A stretch of 64,000 bases of DNA, from positions 1 to 64,000 of the forward strand of contig BLJB01000130.1 in NCBI GenBank assembly GCA_013423325.1, in the 5' to 3' direction. Positions 1-13,053 of the stretch are shown piece by piece. The stretch's first letter is position 1; each line of letters starts with the position of its first letter. The position numbers and the translations under genes are program-made. The notes beneath the pieces are model-generated. The model was not told the origin of the DNA. It was given only the letters and a program-made list of their open reading frames with translations, and made no database searches. This DNA comes from Usnea hakonensis. Taxonomy: Eukaryota > Ascomycota > Lecanoromycetes > Lecanorales > Parmeliaceae.

Positions 1-540
1 TCTTAGGGTAGTTAGTATTCTCCGTAGGTTACTAGTTCCCGCGGACTCTAGAAGTACTAGTCTGAATTATCCTAGCCTCGGATAGAAGATAAGGATATAT
101 TTAGTATTCTATTTCGGCTAGCCGTATTCGTAGCTAGCTATATAGATACCTGGGACCTTACGACGGAAGAGGAACTATGCTAGCCCGATCTTCTCTATTC
201 GTATCTAGATTAGGGCGGAGCTTTCGGCTTTCGCGAGGTTATAGTAAAGTGTTCTCCTCGTTTTCTAGTCTTTAGGACTCTAAGCTAGTATCCTCTCATT
301 TTCGGGTATACCCGTGCGGTAGCCTTCCTATAGGGTACGCTAGGCTGTATTACCCTAGCCCCGTACTCTTCCTCTTATCGCCTCCGTCTCCTTCCTTTCT
401 CTCTTCCTTACGTCGTGTTATTCCCACCCTCCCCTAGGGAGGGCACCCTCGGCCCATAAGCACTTCTCTATCGCAGGTGCCGGTGGTGCCTTTACCTTAC
501 GACCTCGCTTCCCCCGGACGCTTTAAGTATTAGATACTAG
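1..540. other. Partly RIP-affected stretch, no gene
   Basis: No reading frame of useful length is visible. The stretch is less AT-rich than what follows and still has some CpA/TpG, mainly in a GC-rich patch around 420-520, so it is less thoroughly mutated than positions 541-7820. It may be the eroded end of another repeat that starts outside the window. I cannot identify it. Confidence 0.4.
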
Positions 541-3500
541 TATTTAGCTAAATACTTTATATTAATCTTTATAATATATTAAGAGTATTTTATTAGTCTT
601 TCCCTTAACTCTACATATTTAAATACTATTAAAATAAATAGTATAGTAATACTTCTCTATTATTTATAAATAAACTTTTAATATTTTTCCCTTTTAAATA
701 TAATTTACTTTTAGAATCTTAATTATAAATATTATAGACTATTTAGTAGCTCGCTCTAAACTAATAATATCTAATTCGTAGATTTTTATAATCTATATAG
801 AACTTAAATTAATAGAAAGAGAAGGTTAAAATTATTAATTCTTATCTTTACCCTTTTTTAGAATATAGTTAAATATATCTCTATTATAATAATAATTACT
901 ATTATATACTTTATCGATTATTTATAAAGTTAAAAATAGTCGAGTTATTACCGCCTTAACTAAAAATATTATTAATTAAAGATTAGTAGTCTCTTAGGCG
1001 TCTATCTAAGATTTAAATTTATTCGATTTAGTAGTAGATAGAGCTTTAAAGATAGAAGGAGTAATAAGCTCTCCCTTTTTAATTATTTTTATATAATTAG
1101 AATAAAATCTTTAAAAAAGTAAAAGTTTAAAGATTTAAAATAATAATTTAAAATAAAATATAGAATAAGACTAAATTAGTAAATTATATTAATAGTTAAA
1201 TAAATAATTAGATATCTAAATTTTATTTTTCCTTTATTTACTCTCTTTTATATCTAGTTTAATTATTTTATTAGATAGATTATAACTTTAAAAGTCCTCT
1301 AAATTTTAAATAATAAATATACTTTATTTTAGATTACTATCTAGTCTATAAAGTTATAGTTTAGCTAGTAGGATTATAAAATAGTTTAAAAAACTAAAAA
1401 TATAAATATATCTTTAATAGATATCTTTTAAGAGTTTAGAATATAGAGATTACTAAATTCGAAATAGTAAATAAATAGTCTATATATAATACAAACTTTT
1501 TAAGCTAATCTCTATAAAATATATTTTAGATTCTTCTATTATTTAACTACTAAAGTATAAAGCTTATAGATTATATACCTCTATATATAAAGATTTAAAA
1601 TAGATCTCTTTATCTAAATTTAAATTTCTTAGTCTTCTCCTAATAAAGTATTATAAGATTATTAATATAATATACTATCTTTATTATTTTCTTATTATAT
1701 TAGGTAGCTATATTTTATTTTTATTTTAATAAAGTTATTTATATTAAGTTATAAATCTCTATATAATATTTTAAATAGATATATACTTTAAGGATATAAG
1801 ATAGATCTTTAAATTATATTATTTAATTCTTAATTTTTCTTCTTAATAGAGCTAATAATATAGTTAATATACTTAATATTTTAGAGAGCGGGCTAAAGAT
1901 AATATTTTAGAATAAGACTTCTAAATAATTAATTATTTTTAAATTAAATACGTTTCTAGTATCTAATAAGATTATATTCTACTTATTCCCTTACTATAGT
2001 TTTTATATAATATCTTCTAAAACTCTATTTATTAATTTAATTATATCTATTAATTTATAGGATTTAAAAGGACTATAGTTATAAATAATTCTATAATAAT
2101 CTAAGAACTCGCGAAACTCGTTATAGTTAAAATAAAGGCCTTGATCTATATAGATAATATATAGTTTTTAATATATAGCGAAAAGGAGTTATAAGAATTA
2201 TATAATATTCTTAATATTATTATTTTTATATACGAAAAGAATATTAAACTAAAATATATAATAATTAATATTTAGAATATATCTATTTTCTATACTTATA
2301 ATTTTAAATAATTTAATAAAGTCTATTCTAACTAGTTAAAATAAGTATATAATAATAATAGGATCTAGAGGTTAGAATCTTATAGCGAGTCTATATTTTA
2401 TATAATCTAGATATTTTATAATATATCTTTTTATATCTTAAACTTATTCTAACTAATAAAAATAATTTTAGAGATAGATTATAGTTTTAGTCTTTATTTA
2501 ATATTTATCCTCGTTATATACTTTCTTTAGAATTAATAAGACTTTTATTTTAAATATATAGAGTAAATAGACCTCCTTTTAATACTTCTAAAATACTCTA
2601 TTAATAACTTAGTAGTTTAAAAATTATTATATTAACTTTAGATTTAAATAAAATATAGTATTACTCTCTATAAATTTATAAATCTTATTAAATTATATTA
2701 ATAAGTTATATATATCCTTCTAAATTTAGTCTATAAGAATAATATCTAGACTAAAAACTAAAAGTCTATTAAGGGTCCCTAATTTAAAAATCTCTAATTT
2801 AGATTATTAATCTAAATTTTTTAAAAAGTTTTTAAATTCTTCTACTTTATTTTTCTAGATCTAAATAAGCCTTTCTTCTTTTAGAAGCTTATTATATATA
2901 CTAATTATCTAATTACTCTCTATTTAATTAAAATAAAATAAAGTTCTTAATAATCTATTTATAATCTTATTTTAAATTTTTAGAATATATTTAATTTTAA
3001 TATTAATTCTTCTAAATTTATTTATCTAATATCTATAGATATCTTTATAAGAATCTAAATTTAAAAAGTAGATTAAAGGTCGATAATTAATAAAGATTAT
3101 TATAATATAAAAAGAATATTTAAATATATAGTTATACTTTCTATTAAACTTTATAATTATATAAAGCTTCTTTTTATAAATTAGATAAAGCCTTTAAAAG
3201 ATATTAAAAGTAAAGGAGTTATAAAGAATAAATATCTCTTTAATTTAAAATTATTAAATCTAAATTTAGATAATTATATATTTTATATTAAAACCCGATA
3301 TATCTATATATATTTAAATAAAGATCTCTAAATAAATACTATATATATTTATTCTAATAATATACTTAATTCTTAAGATTTTAAAAAATAACTACTCTAA
3401 TTAAATCTATTTCTAATCTACTTTTCTAATAAGTCTACTTAGTAGCTATATTAATTTTATAAAGTTTTTTATCTATTTTTTTATAATTTCTATAATATTT

Positions 3501-6500
3501 AAAAAACTTTTTACGCCTAACTTATTAATTAGTTCTAGCTATTTTACGATCTTCGTAACTTTTTTTTCTAAGATTTATACTTATTCTCTAATTATATATA
3601 TTATTTCTAAAGCTTTTATAGTTATTATAAATAATTAAAGCTTTTTAAAAGATAATAATAATTTTATCTATTCTACTCTAGAGAAAAAGTAATTATTTAG
3701 AAATTTAAATAGATTTTTAAAGTTTTTAAATTTACTAAAGAAATTATTTATATAAAATATAAAAGGAGGAGAGATTAATAGATCTTTAAAATATAATAGA
3801 GAGAGCTTAGAATTAGATATAGAAATTAATTTAAATATATAATAAATTAGTTCTATTATTATAAATTCTACTAATTATAATCTTTATTATATTTTAGTAG
3901 ATTATATCTAATCTATTTCTAAGATTATAAAGGCGAAATATTATTAATTATTTTAATAGAGAGGAATAGTAAGATATATATACTTTAAATCTATAATAAA
4001 GAGATATCTATATTTTAGATCTAAAAAATAATTATATACTTTAGACTCTAGCTCTATATATATTTTAAATAGAAGCTTAGTTATCTATAAATAGTTAAAG
4101 ATTATATAAAGCTTATTTAAAGATTTAGAGTTTTCTACTTTATTAATTATTATAATATATATATTTTATAATAATAGTCTTTTATTAGCTAGTTTAGTAA
4201 ACTTATATACTTCTTTTTATAATCTATTTTAAATTAGTTTTTAAAGCTATTATTCTATATATAGAGACTATTACTTTTAACTCTTTAATAAAGTAGATTT
4301 AATATTAAAAGTAATTTATACTCGATAAATAATTAAATTAATATATAGAAGATCTTAAAGATCTTCTCTATTTAAATATCTATATTACTATAATAATTAG
4401 AGTACTTAGATATATTAATCTCTAATAATAATTAAAAGTTTTAATATTAGTTTAAGATTAAGCTTTATAATCTATTCCTCTAACTCTTCTAATAAAGTAT
4501 TATATTTTATAATATTATATTATACCCTTTTACTCGGAAAGGCTTATCTTAGGGGTATATAAAAAAATAAGAATATAGATATTTTAGATACTAATATTAT
4601 TTTAATAAAAGTTTTAATTAGTCGAAAGATATTAATAAATAATTTATATTACTTTTAGATCTTAAGTTTTTAGAGTAAGTATTAATATACTCTAATAATT
4701 TAATATCTTATTTAGGACGAGATTTATTTATTAAAAATTTAACCTTTTAATCTCTTTAATATCTAATAAATTATTTTTAGATTCGGAAGAGCTCTTTAAT
4801 TCTAAAGACTTCTCGAGCTCTTCTACTATAGTATAAAGTATAGTTAACTTTAATATAACTAAAATAAACTTTAAATATATTAATAGATTATAATTTTTAT
4901 AGAATATAAGTTTTAGATCTACTACCTTTTTTACTTTCTCTCTAATTACTCTATTATCTATAAAGATTATAAAAAGGCGAATTAAGATTAACGCGTTTAT
5001 AGAAAATAATTAAGGGATTTTTAAAATAAGTAATAATTACTTATAATAACTCTAATTAATAATTATTACTATTTTTAATATTACGAAGTATCTTATAGTT
5101 CTCTAGATTCCTCTAATATAAATTTATAATTATATCTAGTATTATAATAAGATCTCTTAATAATTAGTAATATATATAGATAGGTCTTAAAATTTAATAT
5201 TTAAAAGCTTATATAGTACTAAATTAAAAAGCTTAATAAATACTATTAATATAATATTTATATTAGACTCTTAATTAACTTAAATCTTAGATATTTTAAG
5301 ATATACTTTAGTATTATCTAGCTTCTTTATTATAGTTAGAATATAAAAGACTTTCTCTACCTTTATTAAGATTTTTAAAAATTAAGTTTATCTTTCTTCT
5401 TTTTTAATAAAGATTATAAAGTTATAGAAAAATAATACTATTTAATTATTTTCTAAAGTCTAAATAAAGGATTATAAATTTGGAATTTAAAATATTAATT
5501 AGTACGATATTAGTTAGAATATCTATAATACTCTTTAATAAGTAGCGAGTATTTAAGGTATAGATTAAATAAAACTAGATTAAAATTATATAGATTAAAT
5601 TTATAATTAGAAAGCTTTAGAAGCTTTTAGAAAGCGCTTTTTTAAAACTTTTATATATATTTATTTTAACTCCTTATAAGCGGCTAGAGAGTAATAAATA
5701 AAATCTATCTATATTATATCGACTTTTATTTATAAGGCCTAGCGAATTAAGACTAGCTTATTATAATTTTTTAAAGATTTATTAAATATATCTATTATTA
5801 GCTAAGGTTTAATCTTTTTATCTTATTTTTTAAATAACTACTATTTTTAGAAATCTAAAATAGAGTCTAGAGAGTAGATATAAATAGAACTTATATTTAT
5901 AGAGTAGAGATTTATAGAACTAATTTCTATAAGGGAATTTAAAATTATAAAGATAATTAAGGCTATTAAATAGTAATATAAAAAGGCTAATATTAGATAT
6001 ATTTAAACTATTTTTTTTACTATATTAAGAATATTTATTATAACTATTAAAAAGGGACTTTTAGATAAGATCTCTTTATCGAGTTAATATTAATTTCTTT
6101 ATTAAGTAATCTCTTATTTAGACCCGATCCTTTTTTAAAAAGGACTTTAACTAATTTTATATCTATAAAGTAGAATTTATCTAAATTAAAATCTAAAAAT
6201 TTAATTTATAAGGAGTTAGAGCTAGATAAGATATATAAATTAATAGAGGAGCTTAATAGAGTTATTTATAAACTTTCTAAACTTAAAAGTACTATACTTA
6301 AAATATTAATATTAAAGAGTTTTAAAGCTCTATTAAATTTACTAAATTTTATAAATATAAAATTAGTTTAAAAATTATCTCTAAAAATTATTATTTTTAG
6401 ATAGACTTATTTTTATATTAATAGATAAACTCTATTATATTTTCTTAAGATATAACTCTTATATCTATATTTTATATATAGTAATCTATTTTTTATTTAT

Positions 6501-7820
6501 AACTAGATTAATATTCTATTTATTTATAAATTTTTTAGTTTAGTATAATCTAATATTTCTTTTAATATAGACTAGTATTTATAACTATAACTTATAAGCC
6601 CTAAATATATATTTAGTCTTCTAAAGTTCCTTTTACTTAAATTTAAAATTAAGATATAAGGAGGAGTAGAAGCTTAAATAAAAGTAAAAGCTAATATAGA
6701 AACTATATAATACTAGACCTCTAATAAACTTAATAGTAGAATATAAATATCGTCTTAAAAATTAATATAAAGGGATTATATAGGATATAAAATTTATTAG
6801 AATTAGAAAGCTTTTACTTTCTAGAATAATATTAATATTAATACTACCTTCTATTTAAAAATATTCTTAGTAACTAGTAATTTATAAAATATTAACTTAT
6901 TAGTTTTTACCTTTTTATTTATAAGTTTCTAGATCTCTAAATTCGTTCTATAGGCTTTTTTAGCTAGATTATAGATTATATTTAAAGAGCGATCTAGAGA
7001 AGCTATATTTTAAATTATCTTCTTTTTAAGCTTATAATTATTTAAGTCTTAAATAAAGGCTCTAAAAATTATATTTAGTATTATAGCTTCTAAAAATATA
7101 AAGAAGAAAATATTTAGAATTAATATTAATTAATCTTTAGCTTTTACTTTTTATATAAGATTTATTACTCTTTAATAATAAAATATAAAAGGTTTATTTT
7201 TATACTAATATAGCTTAATAAGCTTAATATTAAAAGGAATTAAAGTAGCTTTAAAAGATTAAATCGGAAATCTTTTATAAAGTAACACTTAAAACCTTTT
7301 AATATTAAATTAAAAAGGATTCTAATTAGTAAATAGATAAATAATCTTAGAATAAAATTTAGCCTAATTAGTAATATTATCTATAAATAGTATATTTAAG
7401 GATTTAAGATATATAAAGGGAGATATAATTCTATTAAATTATTTATACTCTTTTATTTTATAGTTAAATTTAAATAGCTATTAATTTACTAAGATATTAT
7501 TAGACTTATTAGAGAATATCTTATAAAAAGTAAATATAGGCCCTATTTATTAATAAGCTATTATTATAAGTATCTTAACTTTAGGCTCTAGAAAAAGATA
7601 TAGTATAAACTCGCTAAATATAAAAATAGATAATTCTAATAATTAAGCTAAGACTTTTTTTATAAATAAACTTAATATAAATAACTAATTCTAATTAAAA
7701 GAGAATTTAGAATAATCTAGTTTATAATAATATTCTAGCTCCTCGAGTAGGCTAGCTAATATTAGTATAACTTTTATAAAACTAGATTTAATAAGAGGAG
7801 AACTTAATAACTATACTGTA
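541..7820 (-). mobile_element. RIP-destroyed LTR-retroelement relic with integrase core
   Basis: This is very AT-rich sequence with almost no CpA or TpG and no open frame over 60 codons. On the minus strand, about 2145 down to 2010, one frame stays open for about 45 codons. It reads like a retroviral-type integrase core: DQGLYFNYNEFREFL, then NRVLEDI about 30 residues later. The expected third catalytic Glu codon reads Lys, which a TpG-to-TpA change would produce. I did not find LTRs, so the element limits are only those of the AT-rich block. The rest of the stretch shows no recognisable domain. The layout is consistent with a Gypsy-type element, but the superfamily is an inference. Confidence 0.5.
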
Positions 7821-7978
7821 TTTTGTAGAACCACTGGCGGGAGCGCGAATCTAGCGGCCAGCCCCGCGTTTTTTTACCGGGACTACCGCTAAATGTAAGT
7901 AGGAGGCTAGTAACGTCGCTATCGCTATAGAGAACTCTATTTAATACTTTAAATAGTACTCTATTTAATACTCTATAT

Positions 7979-8105
7979 AGTAGTACTCTATTCTATACTC
8001 TATATAGTATTATAAGTAGTACTCTATTCTATACTCTATATAGTATTATAAGTAGTACTCTATTCTATACTCTATATAGTATTATAAGTAGTACTTTATT
8101 CTATA
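7979..8105. repeat. 36-bp tandem repeat, about 3.5 copies
   Basis: A 36-bp unit beginning AGTAGTACTCTATTC repeats at 7979, 8015 and 8051, with a partial fourth copy from 8087. It lies just inside the left terminal repeat of the mariner-type element. Degenerate relatives (ACTCTATTTAATACTC) flank it on both sides. Subterminal repeats of this kind can bind transposase, but nothing here proves that. Confidence 0.8.
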
Positions 8106-8339
8106 TCTATATAATACTCTATTATACTCTATTTTATACTTTATATAATATTATAAATAATACTCTATTTAATACTCTATTTAATATAGTACTATAAGTA
8201 GTAGTTATAATAGTAGCCTACTAAAAATTGGGTAGTACTTCGAATTTAGGGCCTCTTAAAAAAAATTTGATATACTCCCTATATATAGCGATATATAGAT
8301 GACTAAACTATATTAGAAATATATTATTAATTAACTTAC

Positions 8340-9680
8340 TAATAGATCTTAGTATGCGAGACTAGTAGATAGTAGTATAGATAGTATAGATAGTAGTAAA
8401 AAAGTAAGGTCTTACTCTCTAAGATATAGATCTAATTCTTATCGACTAATATTATCTATATAATTATAAGGAGAATAAGGATAAGGATAAAGATAATAAG
8501 ACCTATAAAAAGTTAGTAAAGTATATTATATAGTAAAAGGTTAAATAGTAGAGGAAGGGTAAACGGTAGAAGGAGAATAAATAATATAGTAGAAAGATTA
8601 GTTTAAAAAGTTTAAAAAGATAATATCTAAGAATTAACTAGACTAGAGGCTAGTTTAGAAACTCTATAGTAGGGCTATTACTATTATTTTAGTATAACTA
8701 TTACTTTAGTATAGCTATTATTTTAGTATAGTTATCTATTATTATTTTTACTATATTACCGCTTATTTTAGAGCTTATTCGGGCCTTTATTTAGAACGAA
8801 TTTAAGCTAGACTATAGTAATAATATTATTTTAGTTAATCTATATAGTATTAGCCTATATACTTTATAGAGGATAAGGTTTAATTAGAAATAATATAGTA
8901 TTATCTTTATTTTAAATAAGAGCTCTAGAGGTCGTTTTAGAGTTATTAGTTAATATATTAAGGAGTAGCTATTTACGTACCTTAAAGAGTACTCTATATT
9001 ATATTTAAATAAGCTAGTATATATACTTTTTAATAAATTTAATATTATAATTAATAAGAGTACTATCTAGAGGGCTCTATATCGCTTTAGTTAGTTTTAT
9101 AAGTAAATAAAAAGGATAGTAAAGTAATATAACGTATTTCTATAAGAAAGCTAGTTCGTTATATTAGTTAATTAGAAGTTTAACTAGCTAGTCTTTTTAA
9201 ACGAATTAGCTATTTATAAGCGAATTAGTAATAGGAGGTATAGATAGGCTCTACTAAATATAACTCTCTAAGTTAGCGAAGAGTTTAAGCGGTTAAAGAG
9301 ATAAACTCTACTATCTATAATTACTATATAGGGCTACCTTTTATAGATTATTCTTTAAGGCTCTATTATATAAGAGATCTTTATTAATTTTATATAAGAT
9401 TATATTCTTTTTTAATATAATAGCTTTAATTAAAATAAGTCTCTTTTAGTTATTATATATAATAATATTTTAATCTACTATAGTACTAAGTTTATTTATC
9501 TTTATTATAATATAGAAGTACTACTAAAGTACTTTCCTCTATATTTATTTAATTTAAATCTAATCGAGATCTCCTTTTCGATTCTAAAGATATAGATTAA
9601 GTAATATTAAAATCTAGCTATACTTTATTTTAATAAAGATAGATATAATAACTTTCTAAATATAATTATTAAGATATAAG
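8340..9680 (+). pseudogene. Tc1/mariner transposase relic
   Basis: The end of a DDE transposase is still legible on the plus strand at about 9525-9600. The raw frame reads KYFPLYLFNLNLIEISFS followed by ILKI-stop-IK. This aligns with the fungal Tc1/mariner signature around the third catalytic acid (LPPYSPDxNPIE, then a Phe-Ser/Lys/Trp tail). Each departure (Pro to Leu, Ser to Leu, Trp to stop) is what CpA/TpG to TpA mutation gives. The Glu of the PIE motif is kept. Upstream sequence is in register but has many stops, so the start near 8340 is approximate. It lies about 0.5 kb inside the left inverted repeat, as expected for the element's own transposase. Confidence 0.75.
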
Positions 9681-9849
9681 ATAGTAGATATAATATAGAT
9701 AATCTCTTTTAGAGAAGTAGTATATTTTATAGATCTTAAAATAAGATAGATACTAAAGAGGCCTAAAATAAATAGATCTATTATTTTATAGAAGATAGGA
9801 GTTTAAGCTATATATATTACTATTTAATTATATTATACTTATTATAGAG

Positions 9850-12160
9850 TTTATCTAGATTTAAATTAACCTTAAATACTTCTTTTTATATTTATATATT
9901 ATAGCTCTTATCGTCTATATCGCCTTCGCCTTTAATAGACTCTATAATATAGTCTACTATAGAGATTATAGAGGAATATATATATTATAAAATATATCTC
10001 TACTTCTTTTTATATCTAAATACCCCTATATTATTAACTAGTTTATATTTAATATCGGGTTTAATATCTAGCTTTTTCTATTTATACTCGAACTTATTAC
10101 CCTTCTATTTCTAAATATAGTAAGATTTATAGTATTTATTTAATAGCTTTTTCTTTATATCTTCTAGGGCCCTTTAATTATATAGTATAGCCTTTAGCTT
10201 TATATTCTTAATAAAGTCTTTTATATTAATATATATAGGGCTACTCGCCCTCTATTCTAGAAGTAAGGTACTAACTAGAATTATAGTAACTCTATAGCTA
10301 AAAGTATAGCTAAGAGGATACTAAGAATTATAATAATTATATATAATAAGCTCCGCCTTAAGATAAGATAAATAAATATTTAAAAGAGTATCTATTATAT
10401 TTAATAATAATATAGAAGATAGCTAAATAATAGTAGTTATAGGAGCTAATATATAATCCTCTCTCTTATTCCTTCTTTTATAGACTTTACGAGTCTCTTT
10501 TTTCTAGCTATTTTTCTATTTATAGTCCTAGGTCGTAACGAGACTTAAGGGTAGCTAGTTAATAGTAAATCTATTAATATAATCTTTTACTATAATTATT
10601 AACTAGAGTATTAGATTTTAAAGTATAATAGAGTAATATCTATACGCCTTTAAAATATAGTATAACGATTTAAAGTAATTCTAACTATTATAGTTTATCT
10701 TAGTATACCTCTAGTAAGCGCGAATCTCGCGTCTTATAATATTAATAGGGTTAATATCGTCCTCTATAGCCTAAGTACTAAGTAGTTATTTAATAGTAGT
10801 TAAGTTTATTAGAATATTAATAATATTTATAGATCTATTATCTTTACTACTTTAGGTAATTATTATAGAAATTATTTTAATCGGACTAGGCTCTTTTTTA
10901 ATAATATCGAATTTATTATAGATATAATAATATATAAGGCTAATTTAGAGCTCTTTTTTATACTTTTAATCTTATAGTTTTTAGAGAACTATATTAAGTA
11001 CTTTATAGTAATTATTAGGACTAATCTTTAGGATATTAAAGTATCTCTATTTAGCTACTATAAGGGTACTATATAATAGAGTCGTAATAAGAGAGACTCG
11101 ATAATAGGATATATATCTAAATAATATTATATAGTTATAGGCCTTACTATCTTATTTTTTTAATAATATAAATAGTAAGGGAGGGTTATTACTAAGCTAA
11201 TATTTTTTAATTTTAATATTAAAGGTAATCTTTTTACCCTTTTAAAAGAACTCTATATTTAATTTATATAGTATAGACTCCTCCTCATTATTAATTAAAT
11301 TAATAATATCTTTCTAAATATTAGATAAATTAAGTAATATTATTTTTATTCTTAATCTAGCCGGTTCTTTATCTTTCTACTAACGAGTCTTAATCTTCTA
11401 TAGACGACTTTTAGCTTTCTATTAGTATTTTCTCTTCTTCCTATTCTCCTCGTTATTATAGATTATTTAAGAATTAGTTATCTATAAGTTATATAGATTC
11501 TATTAGGGGTTAGATTAAGGCGCTAATAGTACTCGTTATCTAGTAGTAAAAAAAGATTAAGAAGAGCGAATATAGCTAGGGCTTTCTAATCGTCTTATTA
11601 ATACTAGACTCTCGCTAGTAAGTATTTAACTAAATATTTATCTACCTTTAAGGCGTCTATATCTATTTAGTAGTAGAGATATATTTATACTATCCGAAAA
11701 CTCTAGTAGCTTCGATAAAGGTATATTATTTAAAGATTCTAATATCTCCTTCTAGGGTAAACTTAGAGTAAGTAGTAACTCGTTAAGAGGTCTAGGCCGT
11801 TATCTAGAAAAAGGCCGTTACTTAAAAGGAGGCCGTTATTTAGAAGGTAGTTACTTAGAAGGCTATCGCTTAAGAGGCTTTAATCTATTAAGTCTAAAAG
11901 ATAGTATAGCCGTTAGTCTATTAAGCCTTAAAGATAGTATAACTAATATATAAGATCTTATAAAGAGTCTTAGGCTAGATACTTTAGAAGTAGATATTAT
12001 AGATATATCTACTTCTACCTTTATAGATCTTAACGAGGATAAAGACCGCTTAGTTTTACTATTTATAAGAATATTCGTACGCCTCTTTTTTATAGGAGGC
12101 TTTTTAGAACTAGGATACTTCTTACTTAAAGCTATAGCGACGACGATATAATCTATAGAT
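9850..12160 (-). pseudogene. Second, unidentified ORF relic of the mariner-type element
   Basis: Minus-strand frames stay open far longer than the composition predicts. From about 12155 leftwards one frame runs about 90 codons without a stop, rich in Lys, Ser and Arg (a stretch reads SSKKPPIKKRRTN). Around 9960-9901 another reads IVDYIIESIKGEGDIDDKSY. Most interrupting stops are TAA or TAG that could come from CAA or CAG by RIP. This suggests a former protein gene convergent to the transposase. I recognise no domain, and introns or frame changes cannot be placed. It could also be an older insertion rather than element cargo. Confidence 0.4.
11795..11880. repeat. 18-bp tandem repeat
   Basis: Units starting GGCCGTTA occur at 11795, 11813 and 11831 (18-bp spacing), followed by decayed copies to about 11880. 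Because the period is a multiple of three, the repeat would encode a six-residue repeat within the minus-strand ORF relic. Confidence 0.6.
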
Positions 12161-12331
12161 ATAGTAGGAGATAGTCCCTCTATATAGTATATAGTAATAG
12201 AAGGCCTATCTATATATTATACTACTAGCTAGAATACTTTATTTCTAGCCTAATTAGAAAGGATTAATAGTTTGTTAAGATAAAGCCTAAAAATAATAAT
12301 AACGATGGTAATAATTTAAATAATTAATTAA

Positions 12332-12559
12332 TGTCACGGCATGCGGGTGGTAGTACCGCTAACCGGTAGGCCAAAAGACCAAAAGAGCCCCGGNNNNNNN
12401 NNNNNNNNNNNNNNNNNNNNNNNNNNNNNNNNNNNNNNNNNNNNNNNNNNNNNNNNNNNNNNNNNNNNNNNNNNNNNNNNNNNNNNNNNNNNNNNNNNNN
12501 AGAGCCCCGGACCCCGCTAAGGCAGGGGTCCTCCACTAACACACTACTTGTTCGTGACA
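12332..12559. mobile_element. Solo-LTR-like insertion inside the left LTR
   Basis: The insertion begins TGTCACG and ends CGTGACA (7-bp inverted termini, TG...CA) and is flanked by ATTAA on both sides (12327-12331 and 12560-12564). The matching position in the right LTR has a single ATTAA, so the insertion site is proven inside this window. A 5-bp duplication with TG/CA ends fits a solo LTR. It is GC-rich and still contains CpA and TpG, so unlike its host it escaped RIP. An assembly gap inside it makes its true length unknown. Confidence 0.7.
12394..12500. other. Assembly gap (107 N)
   Basis: This is a run of N. The ten bases before it (12384-12393) and after it (12501-12510) are identical, AGAGCCCCGG. 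The contig ends may therefore overlap and the gap be artificial, or the gap may hide more of a repeat. Confidence 0.95.
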
Positions 12560-12785
12560 ATTAAATTAATAGTTAAGGTAAGTAAATAAGAGCCGGAATA
12601 GCTAAGTTTACTAGAAAGGCGAATTCGGATATTAGCCCTATAATAGATTAGTCCGATCTAGATCTCCGGAGGCTATAAGTCTAAGAAGCTATATTATATA
12701 TATAGTAAATAAAATAAAAAGTATATATCCCTATATACGAATAATATAGAGAGTTAATTTATATATATATATTTACTAGTTAGTT

Positions 12786-13053
12786 GGATTGGATTGGAAT
12801 TCATACTCGTGTCTATCTAACTATGTGAAAGATAATTACGGGAAGCTCTATAGCAATGATATAAGGGAAACCTTTGTAGCATCACTACTACCAGGGTGAA
12901 AAACCTTACCGTACTCCTACTTGTCTCCGCTGTTTTGAGTCTGCATACCACCTTCGACTACTATCGCTCGGTACCTCCTACGCTCGTGTTCCTCTACCCC
13001 CTTTGTGCCGACGCTAGCGTCCCTTAGGCCGCTCTGTCCCCATACAACTGGTC
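12786..13053 (-). mobile_element. SINE-like 268-bp insertion with 14-bp target duplication
   Basis: A GC-richer block, little touched by RIP, is bracketed by perfect copies of TTTACTAGTTAGTT (12772-12785 and 13054-13067). A 14-bp duplication points to target-primed reverse transcription. On the minus strand the block ends in a CCAAT tandem (plus strand GGATTGGATTGG at 12786). A sequence resembling a Pol III A box (GCGGCCTAAGGG) lies near the minus-strand 5' end. The B box is poor, so tRNA ancestry is unproven. It lies 74 bp inside the left LTR end. Confidence 0.5.

Larger units (their letters stand above)
12273..12698. repeat. Left LTR, interrupted
   Basis: This is the left long terminal repeat of the 5.6-kb retrotransposon. 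It matches the right copy throughout, apart from transitions and a short ATA/ATG microsatellite difference. It is split by the 228-bp insertion at 12332-12559. The last bases read ATA where the right copy keeps ACA, a RIP-type change. Confidence 0.85.

Noticed and set aside
7979..8105. Regular repeats considered as a CRISPR array
   Set aside because: This is a direct tandem repeat with no spacers, in a eukaryotic transposon.
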